NCBI GenBank assembly: GCA_018417955.1 | Contig: JACTVC010000007.1 | Coordinates: forward strand, 1,116,001-1,180,000 | Reading direction: 5' to 3' | From: Laccaria trichodermophora | Lineage: Eukaryota > Basidiomycota > Agaricomycetes > Agaricales > Hydnangiaceae | DNA: 64,000 nt | In this document: one piece after another, positions 52,601-63,318 of the stretch | Numbering within the stretch: the first letter of the stretch is position 1 | How the letters are laid out: every line of letters begins with the position of its first letter | Notes under the pieces: model-generated | Seen by the model: only the letters and a program-made list of their open reading frames with translations | The model's database searches: none | Told to the model about the DNA's origin: nothing | Made by a program: the position numbers and the translations under genes

Positions 52601-53965
52601 AACTGATATTATGTAATGACTTTCCAAATTGGGAAATATGCGAACATCATCATAAACAATGACAACACTAAGCTAGCCAATAACTCCAGTGGCCCAAAGA
52701 GTGTGGGAAACAGTTCCCAACCTAATTGTGCATTGTGCCTGACATTAGGTGTGGCAGAAAAAAGTGTAACGCTTTTCCCAATTAGGAAATGGCCCAATTA
52801 GGAAATAGTGTGCACATCGTCATTGACAATGACAACACCATGCTAGCCATCAACTCTTCTGGCCCAAAAAGCATGGGAAACAGTTCCCCACTTAAATGTG
52901 CACTGTGCCTGACATCAGCTGTGTCTAAAAAAAGTGTAACACTTTTCCCAATTAGGAAATAGTGGACACATCAAAGCAGACACTACAAAATTTTAGCCTC
53001 ACTTCAGTCAAAGCTATTGGTAAATATATGTAAACAAACTTCGAAATGAGGGTTTTCTGCCTTCCTCTGCCTAAATAAAAATAGATTATGGTTCCTGATA
53101 CCATGGTATGGTATGAGGGTGCATGCTATGGCATGGTATGGTATGGTATGGGAGTGTGATACCATGGTATGGTATGGTATGAGAGTGCAACATGGGATTA
53201 CAATACCATGGTATAATATTTTGATAATGGAGACTCTGACAAGACTTTGGATTGGACAGATTCAATCAGCTTCAATAAATTGGACCAAATATTATGACAA
53301 AGAAGACTTTGGCCAAACACTCAGGACAACAATACTTGATTCCAACATATGTAGTGTTTAAGAAAATTGAGATTATATGATGGTATTGTTGGCCATACCA
53401 TATGTGTATGCTATGTAAGTAGGCAGGACTGTCTGATTGGCCCTACTGGGCAATATATATTTAACCTATTATTGAAAGCATTCATATTAATGGCTTTTCA
53501 GGAATGAAAAAACCCTCAATTGAACTGATTTTTAAGGTTGGAGTTGACTGGTATGGTATGAGGGTGCTATACCATGGTATGGTATGGTATCGGAGTGCAA
53601 TACCATGGTATGGTATGGGATGGAATTGCAATACCATGTTATGGTATGTTATGTTATGGTATGGTATGGTATGGGAGGACTTTACACTCCTCCACATATT
53701 CCGGTTGGACTCTGGATGGACTCTGGCGACTCCAGATGGATTTCTGGAGTCCATCCACACTTTTTTCTTTAGTGGTAACCAGCCAAATATTAGTCTAGAA
53801 TACCCCTGGAGTCCACCTGGAGTGCAGCTGCTCTCCAGGTGGACCCATCTGGACAGGGTGGACTCCACCTCAGAACAACTGTTGATTCATAAATTAACCA
53901 GACTCCACATGGAGTCCAGCTAGACATGAATTGCATCACAGTTGTTGTTATTTAACTCATTATAT

Positions 53966-54070
53966 AATAAGAAAAAAAAGTGCAATAGCAAGAATTGAAC
54001 ACTCGTCCTCATGAGCATGGTCACAATAATACTTATGAATGCTCAACCAGCTGGACCACAAAGGCTATAG
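53966..54070 (-). other. tRNA-like module with T-run terminator
   Basis: On the minus strand an A-box-like TGGTCCAGCTGGTTGAGC is followed about 45 nt later by a B-box-like GTGTTCAATTC and then a T8 run, the layout of a pol III unit. The acceptor and T stems do not pair well, so it is not a working tRNA. It sits just inside the left array, as does the module at 56300. Confidence 0.4.
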
Positions 54071-55119
54071 TATATGTAGAAATTATATGCATAATATACC
54101 CCCATTCTCAGCACGTTCCGCACGCTGATCAAACATGTTTGTTTAGCATTCACACACTTGTCTTTCTGACTCCCACCACCTCCACACATCGTTCAAACCA
54201 CTCACAGCACCACCTTCCTCCCACCACCACCTTGTTCAATCAACTCCAGTGCCACGTATGGCCCTGAAAGCGAAGAAGGCCATGTCATGGAAGTGCCAAA
54301 CGTCAAACGTGGATGAGCAACCTGTCAAACGAAGCTGGTGCCATGCAAACGACGACGACGCCGACCAGGAAGAGACCGCTGCCGACCAATGGGCCGATCA
54401 CGAGGACCAAGCAACCAAGACCAAAGGAAGGGGAGGAAAGGGGGGGAATCGAGGCTGGGGGCAGAGAGCAGCTGCTCAAAAGTGCGTACCCCCGTTCTTG
54501 ATGGCAATCGTCGATGACGATTGCCACTGATCAGGCACGATCTCCATCCCAGCTTGCCACCACTAACAACTACCACAGGAAAACGGCCCAGGACCGCAAT
54601 CGAGAGGATGCCACCCTCAAATCGCTGCCCAGGTCGAAACAAACGCCATACATATCCCATCCCCTCTCCTTTTTTCTATTTTAATTGATTATTTTCTATC
54701 TAGTGCCGAGCATGTGCTATCCGCCAGCAGCATCAATGTTGCTCCCCCACGCCGCTCCCTTCGACATGCCGATCCCACCTCTGGCCAACCCACGCCCCCT
54801 GACAACACGGCCTCCGCTCAGCCTGCTACCCCTACCAGACGCTGCCCAGCCGCTGATCCACACAGTGGGAAAGATGAAACAAACAGCGACAAAGAGAAAG
54901 TAGACGATGCTGAAGCCAACAAGCAGAACAAACACAACGAAAACAAGGAACGACCCAATGAAGATGACCAGGACAACAAAGAAGACACCCAGCACGATGA
55001 ACAAGACAACGAACACGACAACCAGCAGGGCCACGCTGAGGTGAACAAGGAGCAGGATGCAAACCTGATCGCCACGCGTCAGTGTGCCCCACGCACCAAT
55101 GCCAGCACTACCACCAACA

Positions 55120-55470
55120 CTGACACACGTCAGCAAAACACAAGCACCAACACCACGCGTCAGCGTGATCCCACCACCACATGTCAGCCGGATGAGACCA
55201 CCAACACCACCACCACACGTCAGCGTGACGCGCCCACCACCACCACATGTCAGCTGGATGAGACCACCAACACCACCACCACATGTCAGCGTGACGCGCC
55301 CACCAACACCACCACCACACGTTAGCGTGATGCGCCCACACGTCAGCCGGATGAGACCACCAACACCACCACCACGCGTCAGCATGATGCGCCCGCCAAC
55401 ACCACCACTGCACGTCAGTGCGATGCACCCACCAACACACGTCAGCGTGACGTGCCCGCTAACACTGTCA
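55120..55470 (+). repeat. Coding minisatellite, unit CACCACACGTCAGCGTGACG
   Basis: Imperfect copies of a 36-51-bp unit (CACCAACACCACCACCACAC then GTCAGCGTGACGCGCCCAC) encode TNTTTTRQRDAP-like repeats. Variable numbers of CACCAC triplets keep the frame. Confidence 0.85.
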
Positions 55471-56295
55471 CCAACACAACAGGTGCGTCCAACTTACCAT
55501 GTCTCATCCCCACTCATCACAGTCAGGATGGTGGATACCCCACCACCTTTCCTGACAGTGAAAACCTGTCTCAACGTCGGGATGGTATGTAACCCACCAC
55601 CCATCCCGATTGTCAAGAAGGCTGGATAGGCTATGCTTATCTTTATTTTTTTTATTGATATCTATATACCATGTATTATTATGCTATGTTGGTGCTAAGT
55701 AAAACATTTAGACCTTAGTGCTATCTCGTGGGGGCGGCCAACGAAGCGTTTAGACTCTGCTGCCAATGAAAGTCCAGCAGCATCCATGCACCATGGTGAA
55801 GGTATGATTTATCTATCTGTCTTCTATGATATGGTGTTGAACTTTCTAAAATGCAGATATGGTTATGGCTAGTCCACCAAAGGGGGGGATTCCTGCATAT
55901 GGCTCATCCCGTTTGACTGGTGGAGTCTTTCGGGGTAAGGCCCTAGGCAATGCCATTAACATTGAGGTCTTTACCATCCCCCATGAGTTCCGGCGGAATC
56001 CGGCGGATTCCAAGTGGAATGTCGGAATTCCATGGAATTCCGACGGAAACTAGTTGGCTGGAGCCTCAGCCATTCTGGTTTCCAATTCCACAGAAATTCC
56101 AATGGAATCCGACGGAATCCGGTGGAAATGGTCGGAATCCGGGAGCCTCCCGGAACAGTTTCCATTGGAATCCATTGGAATTCCAACCAGATTCCATGGA
56201 ATTCCAATGGAAAGTATATTCCAGTCAAATTCCAACAGATTCCGAGAGATTCCAATGAATTCCAATATTTGTTGTTGTTATTATAATATATAAAA

Positions 56296-56386
56296 AAAGA
56301 AGTGGATGCATAAGGATTGAACTCTAGCCTCGGGGAAGGTCACGTGAGGTCCAAGCAGCAACATTTCCACTACACCATATGGTCGT
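56296..56386 (-). other. tRNA-like module with T-run terminator
   Basis: On the minus strand TGGTGTAGTGGAAATG (A-box-like) is followed by CGAGGCTAGAGTTCAATCC (B-box-like) and T7. Stems do not pair well. The position just inside the left array and the core TGACC...CGAGG resemble the module at 53966. Confidence 0.4.
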
Positions 56387-56559
56387 TACAATTCTAGTAA
56401 CATTTTATTCCATACAACCCACCCTCACGGCCACCTTCCTAAACGAGTCGCGGTATTCGCCGGCGTCACCATCAGCATTCCGTTTTGCTGTCAACCACAA
56501 CCACAACCACAACCACCGTCACCACGACCAGCGCGGTCACCGCCAACCACGCCCACGCC

Positions 56560-57000
56560 AGCGGACAACGATGACAACACGACGACGACGACGACGACGA
56601 CGGACGACGACACGTCAGCGACGACGAGGCCGGCCACACGACGACGGACGACGACACGTCAACGCACGACAACGACGGACGACACGTCAACGCACGACAA
56701 CGACGACGACGGGTCGCATCAACACACGACGACCACGCACGACACGTCAGCGACGATGAGGACGACACGTCAACGGACGACGACGACGGACGACGACGAC
56801 GGACGACGACGACTCGTCAACGGACGACGACGACGACGACAAACGACGATGACTCGTCAACGGACAACGACAACGACGACAACGACGGACGACGACGACG
56901 ACATGTCACGTCGACGGACGACACGTCAGCGACGACGAGACGGCGCACGTCAACGGACGACGACGATGACGACGGCGACACGTCAACGGACGACGACGAG
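56560..57000. repeat. GACGACGACG / CACGTCAACGGACGACG block
   Basis: Low-complexity repeats of GACGAC with interspersed CACGTCAACGGACGACGACG. It corresponds to the GTC-rich blocks of the other non-autonomous elements. Confidence 0.85.
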
Positions 57001-57479
57001 CCCCCTCCCTTTTCCCTCCCCCCTTCCTATTCCCTCCTCCTTCTTATTCCCTCCTCCTTCCTCAGTACTTTACAGTGCCCCTCCCATTCCTGCAGGATTC
57101 CGGTCATTCCTGCAGATTCCGGTGGATTCCAGAGGAATGGGACTGGAATCCGCCGGAATCCACAGGAATCCACAGGAATGGGACCGGAATCTGCAGGAAT
57201 GGGACTGGAATAGAAGTAAAATCACAGATACAACATACATTTACACCAATACACACTTCTGCATACTTCTCTCAGTACTTTTTAAGCTGATCAGTTTTCA
57301 GTATTAGTTCTGATCAGACCTTGGACAAAGTAAGGAGATATTATGTGACTGAATCTAACTCAGGCCTTCTGCTGACAACTTAATCTTAGGATTCCTTAGG
57401 ACATTTATACTTAAAGAGGGAAGATTCATTTAAACTCATTTATTAAAAATACATGATGGAATTTATCTACATTGAATCT

Positions 57480-57800
57480 AGATAGAGGGAGGGGGAGGAG
57501 TGGAGGGAGTGAGGGGGAAGGAGTGGAGGGGTAGAGGTGCTGGGGAGTGGGGGGAATGAAGAACTAGAGGGGGGGAAGAACTGAAGGGAGGGGCAGTGAG
57601 GGAGAGGGGAGGTAGGGAATGAGGGAATGAAGACAGGGGGTAGGGAATGAAGGGAGGGGGTAGGGAATGAAGGGGGTAGGGAGAGGGAGGGAGGGAGTGG
57701 TGAGCAGGAAAGGAGGGGGAGTAAGGGAGGGGGAAGGGGATGGTGGGTAGTGGGTGAGCAGTAGGGAGAGGGAAGGAGTGGTGAGCAGCAGGGGAGGGGG
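57480..57800. repeat. Purine tract of the nested element
   Basis: AGGGAGGGGGAGG-like, almost pure A/G. Confidence 0.85.
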
Positions 57801-57929
57801 AGGGAGTGGTCTCGTTGGCACGCATTGTCGACGCGTCCTCGCGTCGTGTCGTCGTTTTCGCGTGTCGTCGTCCTCGCGTGTTGTCGTCCTCGTTGGCGTC
57901 GTGTCCGCTGGGCATTGCGTTGTGGGCGT

Positions 57930-58230
57930 TAGGTGTTGGCATGGACGCTGGGCGTCGTTTCGTGGGCGCTGGCGGTGTACGTGGGCGCTGGGCGCTGTTT
58001 CGTGTCCGCGGGGTGTTGTTTCACGTCCGTTGGTGGTGTACGTGGGCGCTGGGGCTTCGTTTCGTGGGCGGCGTGTTGTTTTCGTTTACGCTGGGGTGTT
58101 TTCGTGGGTGGTGGGGAGTTTTCGTGGACGCGGTGTGCCGTTGTGCACTGTCGTGGGCGCTGGGCGGCCATCGTGGGTGCTGGGTGGGGTGTTTTCGTGG
58201 GTGAGGTGGTGCCATTGTGTTTCATGTGGG
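57930..58230. repeat. GTGGGCGCTGGG minisatellite
   Basis: Irregular repeats of TTCGTGGGCGCTGGGCG and GTGTTTTCGTGGG units of about 25-45 bp. Confidence 0.7.
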
Positions 58231-58842
58231 CACTGGACGTTGTTTCCGGAGTGCTGGGGTGGTGCCGTGGGGTGTGAGACCTGTTGCCGTCGTTTTGGTG
58301 CCATGTCGCAGTCAGCGACGTGGCACCTCGTTTTCGTGTTGAGAAACGAGGGAGGAGAGGGGGTTGTGGGTGCTTACCTGGTTTGTGTGCCATGGTGACG
58401 TGGCACAGCGTTGTCGTGTTGGCGACGTTGCTGGATCTCGGGTGAGCAGCGTGGTGGTCGATGTGAGCCCCCTCACGTCGCTTAGCCCATGGCGGGCACT
58501 CAACGTGAGGGGGGCGGTTACGTGGAGCGACGACGGTGGTGGTGGGAGGAGAGAGGGTTGTGTTTGGATGAGCGTGAAAGCCGTTGCCAAACAAACAATT
58601 GTTTGGCAATGGGCTTGTGCCAAACAAACCGGATTCCGGTTGCATTCCGTTTTTGCCAATCCGGGGACCATTCCGGTCACAATTCCGGAATGCCGAAATT
58701 CCGCCGGAATGGTAAAGCACCGGAATGGAGAAAATAGCAGGCCTCTCTGCTAAATTTCACTCCTCCAGAATCCACCGGAATCCGCAGGAATGACCGGAAT
58801 CCTGCAGGAATTAGGGGGGCACTGATAAGACCTCTCCTTCCT

Positions 58843-59205
58843 ATTCCCTCCCCTTTCCTTTTCCCTCCCCCTTCCTTTGTCCTCCCCCTTCCCTGTCCCT
58901 CCCCTCCCTCTTCCCTCTCCCTTCCCTTTTCCCTCCCCCTTCCCTTGTCAATCCCCTATTTCTTGTGACCCCCCCCTTCCTTTTCCCTTTTCCCTTTTCC
59001 CTTCCCCCCTTCCTTTTCCCTTTTCCCTTCCCCCCTTCCTTTTCCCTTTTCCCTTTTCCCTTCCCCCCTTCTTTTTCCCTTTTCTCTTCCCCCCCCCTTC
59101 CTTTTCCCTTTTCCCTTCCCCCCTCTTCCTTTTCCCTTTTCCCTTTTCCCTTCCCCCTTCCCTCCTCATTTCCTGCCCCTTCCTTGCCCATCCCCTCCCT
59201 CTCTA
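58843..59205. repeat. Pyrimidine tract CCTTTTCCCTTTTCCCTTCC
   Basis: Tandem CCCTTTT and CCCCCCTTCC units. It is the continuation of the outer element's tract that begins at about 57000. Confidence 0.9.
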
Positions 59206-60757
59206 GTATACACTGTATGTAGTTAAATATATTTTGTATTATAATTGAAATACATCATTATTTGATCTAAATCACTTGTGAATTTGTGAATTTTATAAGG
59301 AGGTTTGAATTTCTGACTTCAATAAATACAGCTCAAGTCACCTGACCTCTACCTCAGTTCTGATCAGCACTAATCAGTCTTCTGGAATTCCATTCAGATT
59401 CTGGTGGAATCCATTGGAATTCCATTCAGAATCCAGCGGAATCCATTGGAATTCCATTCAGAATCCGGCGGAATCCACTGGAATTTGAGATTCCCACCAT
59501 TCCGGCGGACTCCGGATGGAATTCCGACATTCTATGGGAGTCCGTCGGAGTCCGCCGGAACTCATGGGGGAGGGTAAAGTACTGTTAACATTGGTGATGC
59601 CAATGAAGTCTGGGAAGAGATGGATGTTTTCACAGGGACTAGCCCAGAAGCCAATCAAGGGAAAGATCCACTTTTATATCTCAAACATTAATCTGCCCAA
59701 TGTTGACATCACCCAATCCTCCTTTATTGCCAATGTTCATGATATCAGCAAGTGCAAATTTATTCAAGATGTTATTAGTCGTGGTTCTCGAGACTATTCA
59801 CCTATTTGGCGTAAGTTTGCAATTGTTTAGTGAATATCTATTAATTGCTTTATATAGGACCTGCTTATCAACTCTTCAAATATGAAGAAGAGGGCTGGAG
59901 TATTCAAGGACGCTATGAATCAATCATGAACCGCAAACCGACTGATGAAGACTATGTGGAGTGGTCGGATGATGAGCAGAACAGAAAGTTTATTTGCATT
60001 TTGGGTGTAAGTTATTTACTGGACTCTTTTTGAATTGTTTTAATTAAGAGTCTGGTTTCTAGACTACATTTGATCCAAGTCTCTCAGTATCCTTGCCTGG
60101 CTTTGCAGGCCGTCTTGGTTCTAGTATTGGGTCTCGCTCTGTGTCTGGCTCTCGTACTTCTTGTATATCTGCTGGTTATTCTTCCCCCACACTTCCTGCT
60201 GTTGAACAAGGTTCATCTTCAGGTCACTGGCTTGTCGGAAAGGACAAAATATCTCCAGCATTGCGACAGCGTCTCATTGAAGAACTTAATATCAATGCCA
60301 ATTATACAAACCGTTCAGCTACAGGTCTGCGGTTTGCCTGGGGACGATATCTGGAATGTACTGCAGCTCTTGCATGGGCCAAAGAAATGGTAGAAGCCGG
60401 CAATTGGCCATCTGATATCCCTCCTTTTACTGAATGGCTGGTGATTGAAGTCTTTATTGGAAGGTCAACCTGGTATGGCAACTATGTCCCAGCCTTTGGA
60501 TCAATCGCAGACGAAGAAACAGACTTTGCTGACATGAGAGACTGGTTGGATAGCCCACCAGAGCAAGTCCATCGTTCTGATACTGAGCGTCTTTGGGGTA
60601 TTCGTGATCAGTCATCTTTTACAATGGAGGATATAAAGAAGTGGCAGGAGAATGGTGGCACGTTGGATAAACATTATAGTCCAACTCCTAGTCCAGAACA
60701 AGATCACTCATCAAAAGGAAAGGGAAAGGTGAAGGCAAAGACTCACAGGAAATTGAA

Positions 60758-60851
60758 GTATTAGATTTTTTTCTCTTTTCTTTCTATTCAAAGTTACTTA
60801 TGTTTTTTGTACTTGTAGCTCAGTTGTGAACTGTTTTCCTTTGTTTTACAG
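60758..60851 (+). other. Intron fusing partner and CxC5/CxC6 frames, second copy
   Basis: The donor GTATTAGATT follows TTGAA and the acceptor TGTTTTACAG precedes ATTTGCAG. The phase is 2, as at 32483-32560. Without splicing the upstream frame ends at TAG 60762-60764. Confidence 0.55.
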
Positions 60852-62468
60852 ATTTGCAGTGTTTCTTGGCTCCCTTGGTTTCAGCATTATATGCACTTTG
60901 TTCTCTGCTTTGATATGCCTTACTTTCCCTGTAACTGCTTTCTCATTCTTGACAAGGCTGTGTGTTATTCTTGCCTTTGTACCTTTGGTCTCTGCAGCTC
61001 CAAAAACCCAGCCATTTCCCAATCTGCCATTTAAAGCTTTCAGTGCATTTGTGGAACAAACATTTGGTCCAACTATCTCATTAGCCACAGTGCTTCTTCT
61101 CTTGTTTACAATGACTGAAAATCCTGAATTGCTCAGTCTACATTCCAGCTGAGGGTGAAAATAAAACTGTAGCTTCTGGATGGATTTGTTCTTTGTCATG
61201 TGCTATGGTGCACCGATTGAAGGATGATATTAAAACAGTGTTTCGTCCTGGAGAATATCGGCCAAAGCAGAATCACCAAGTAACAAAATTGTCTATCAAA
61301 CTTGATGCATTTGCAAATTTATTGAATCTAACCCCATATGACCATCAGGGAAAGTTCAAAGAGAGATTGTGGCCAGTTTCCTATATTGCAATTCAAGCAG
61401 TTCATGCCATTTGTCCTGATAGCATTACTTGTGTTGATCAACAGTGTGCTTCTCGAGCTCTTTTGCAAATAACCAGACCAAGAGATATTCCATTGGTTAC
61501 TTTAATCAAAGACAATATTCCTTATGAGGATGTTCCTATTCTAACAGGCAAATGTATGCAATGTGGTGCTACCTATTATGCAGATCATGAGCGCTTCAAA
61601 GACAACTATGGTTCTTGGATCAAATGCTATCTGAACTCTGCACGATTCCTAAAGATAGGACAGTCTACTTGGGTTGACAGAAATTTTACACATTCTGTTC
61701 TTAGTGGAATGTATAATTTCCATGCATCAGCCTCTTCATATACGCAGTATTGGAATGATTGTGCTTCAGTTACTGATTCCAAAGTCAAAGTGACTCGGCG
61801 TCATGTTTGGCAGGCATTTGTTCAGGAATCAATTATAACAATTGCAAGTGTGAATAACTGTAATTTGGAGTTGCCTGAAAACTTGAACATTGAAGAAGTT
61901 ACTGAGCAGGCATTTAAGAAATTAGGAAATGGAGGGATAATAGAGCCAGGAAAAGAACATTCATGTTCTAAGTGCTGTCAACCATATAAAGCCACTGCAG
62001 ATTTTATGGCCAATGAAGACCCTGCAGCAGTGATAGGAGCAGATGAAAATTCTACTGTACCTGTTTTAACAGGAGAATATGCAAATTTATCTGCACAAGA
62101 GACTACAAGAGAGAGACAAACAGCCCAATCAAGAGCAAACATTCTTAATCATGCTGATCCCAATGCTATGGATGTCAGTGATGATGATGCTGATTGTTCA
62201 ATGATTGTAATGGATGGTGTTGTTATGGGCCCTCAGGTAATTAAACTTAATTGGCCTTCTAGAAACTGGATGCTAACTTTTTTAAAGCACTGTGCAGCAG
62301 AAGGATGCATTAAAGACTTACAAAATACAAGAGGAGGGGCATTTTGTGAAGAACATGAAAGACAATATGGGAATAAATGCCGTAGCCATGACTGTTCTCA
62401 AGATAGAGTTGAGAATACGCTGGCATGCCACTCTCACCAAACAGAATGGAAGAAATACAAACTTGACC
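60852..62468 (+). pseudogene. CxC5/CxC6 transposase, second copy, 3'-truncated
   Basis: A hydrophobic segment (SIICTLFSALICLTFPVTAF, LCVILAFVPLVSAAPK) precedes PFKAFSAFVEQTFGPTISLA. CxC5 follows (ICPDSITCVDQQCASRALLQ, CMQCGATYYADH), then QYWNDC, RRHVWQAFVQESI, HSCSKCCQPY, MDGVVMGPQ, an intron at about 62237-62288, and CxC6 (CAAEGCIKDLQNTRGGAFCE, CRSHDCSQD). The frame is broken once near 61146 (HSS stop, then AEGENKT in another frame). The catalytic aspartates and the glutamate are absent because an element begins at 62469. Confidence 0.8.
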
Positions 62469-62890
62469 CACTTCAGGCAACCACCTAACTCTACCCTCTT
62501 AGGGTAGTTAGTCCATGCTTATAAGACTACCCTATGAGGGCCCAATACCATGGTATGTCCCACCTATTTCTTGGAGTCCCCTGGGGGTAGCCAGGTACTC
62601 CCATGGGATTCTGCTAGGACTTCCACATTCCTCTTACATTTCCTTGGGAATCCCACCTCTGTGGGAGTCCCAAATATTATATTCTCTGGGACTCCTCAAG
62701 GTGAGGGACTCCCATATGGTTATCTGGGACTCCTAAGTAGATATGTACCTAAATTTCAACTCACTGGGACTCCCCAGGGTGTGGGATTCCCATCTGGTTA
62801 ATTGGGACTCCCAAGTATATCTGTACATAAATTCCTATTCCCTGGGACTCCCAAGAATATATGTGCCTGTGAGTACTAAGTAGCAAAAAG
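62469..62890 (+). mobile_element. CACTTCAGGCAACC element with GGGACTCCC array, copy 1
   Basis: It begins CACTTCAGGCAACCACCTAA, then CCCTCTTAGGGTAGTTAGTC, CCAATACCATGGTATGTCCC and repeats of CTGGGACTCCCAAG to about 62860. A second copy with the same start lies at 63541. The far end is not identifiable. Confidence 0.7.
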
Positions 62891-62899
62891 CAAGCCTTG

Positions 62900-63300
62900 T
62901 ATCATAACAGAGAAAGCTTAGAACTTCTGACAACCAAGCCTTCTACTAGAACAAACTTATAACAACCAAACCTTATACTACAACAGAGAAGGCTTGAAAA
63001 TTATAACATAGAGTATAAAGTTGCATAATTTGGAGTTGACACTAAGCCTTATACTATCACAAACTCATAACAACCAATTCTTATACTATAAAAGAGAAGG
63101 CCAGTCATGGACAACTGCAAGTTACATGGATAAGTACAACTTCAAGTTGCATAGAAAACCTAAGTCAGGTGATCTTAATGCAATAACATACAAATTTAAA
63201 AGCAGAAACATAAGGCATATACATAATGGTCATATAAGTAATACCAAAGGACAAGTTCAGATAAAAATCATAAGTAACGCTGAGGGACAAGTTCAAATAC
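62900..63300. repeat. AACCAAGCCTTATACTA-type short repeats, no gene
   Basis: Irregular repeats of AACAACCAA(A/G)CCTT, ATACTA(C/T)AA and AGAGAAGGC, then AT-rich sequence. Confidence 0.5.
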
Positions 63301-63318
63301 TATAGTCATGTGCAATTT

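Larger units (their letters stand above)
49159..53548. mobile_element. Foldback element with a very long palindrome
   Basis: The left end CACTTCAGTCACCC is at 49159. From 49791 onwards the sequence is the reverse complement of 53548 backwards, without gaps to about 51157/52182. Every stretch I compared between arms of about 1.37 kb was identical, including 50101-50160 with 53180-53239 and 50821-50880 with 52459-52518. The inner parts are CTACAAA arrays of unequal length around a unique spacer (51545-52015). The right arm lacks the outer 630 bp that the left side has. No protein is encoded. Confidence 0.85.
57063..58834 (-). mobile_element. Nested non-autonomous asymmetric-terminus element, 1772 bp
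   Basis: The left terminus is CAGTACTTTACAGTGCCCC; the right one, on the other strand, is GAGGTCTTATCAGTGCCCCC. The octamer TCCTTCCT is duplicated (57055-57062 and 58835-58842). It is inserted in the pyrimidine tract of the 55964 element. Interior order from the left: GGAATCCGC repeats, purine tract (57480-57800), GTCGTC/GTGGGCGCTGG block (57820-58320) and a 230-bp right part closely similar to 840-1073 and, inverted, 39634-39870. Confidence 0.93.
55964..59584 (+). mobile_element. Non-autonomous asymmetric-terminus element, 3621 bp with nested insertion
   Basis: The left terminus is GAGGTCTTTACCATCCCCC; the right one, on the other strand, is CAGTACTTTACCCTCCCCC. The octamer TTAACATT is duplicated perfectly (55956-55963 and 59585-59592). 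Ends carry CGGCGGAATCCGGCGG and TGGAATTCCA arrays (55985-56270 and 59380-59560). Inside are a tRNA-like module, a GACGACGAC block and pyrimidine tracts interrupted by a second element. Without the nested insertion it is about 1.84 kb. Confidence 0.95.
54258..60757 (+). pseudogene. Second copy of the partner region, split by an insertion
   Basis: A plausible start at 54258 (MALKAKKAMSWKCQTSNVDE) leads into an Asp/Glu-rich stretch, then AEHVLSASSINVAPPRRSLR, a Lys/Asn/Asp/Glu region and a Thr/Arg/Gln/Asp/Ala minisatellite-encoded part with one TAG at 55323-55325. The conserved motif GGVFRGKALGNAIN ends at the 55964 insertion. After 59585 come KIHFYISNINLPN, FKYEEEGWSIQGRYESI, GHWLVGKDKISPALRQRLIE, VIEVFIGRSTWYGNYVP and ERLWGIRDQSSFTMEDIKKW, homologous in order to 30196-32482. 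A one-base frameshift lies near 59660 (EANQGK to KIHFYIS). The N-terminal half has no sequence similarity to the first copy beyond composition. Introns occur near 59811-59857 and 60005-60062. Confidence 0.7.
53675..62468 (+). mobile_element. Second CxC5/CxC6 element, interrupted twice
   Basis: The left end GAGGACTTTACACTCC at 53675 is a one-base variant of the GAGGTCTTTA terminus. It is followed by TCCAGATGGATTTCTGGAGT-type repeats to about 53910. The gene runs from 54258 to 62468, where a CACTTCAGGC element cuts it. The 55964-59584 insertion lies within the partner region. No right terminus is present, so no target duplication can be tested. Confidence 0.6.

Noticed and set aside
53966..54070. 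Functional tRNA gene
   Set aside because: Internal boxes and T-run are present, but acceptor, D and T stems do not pair; called only tRNA-like.
54717..55385. Minus-strand frame of 222 codons
   Set aside because: It is antisense to the minisatellite of the partner gene, repetitive (LTCGGGVGG-like) and unrelated to known proteins.
56379..57307. Arg/Thr-rich frames on the plus strand
   Set aside because: Translation of GACGACGAC repeats inside a non-autonomous element.
57754..58753. Frames of 100-260 codons on both strands
   Set aside because: Lie in the GTC/GTGGGCGCTGG block of the nested element; composition explained by repeats.
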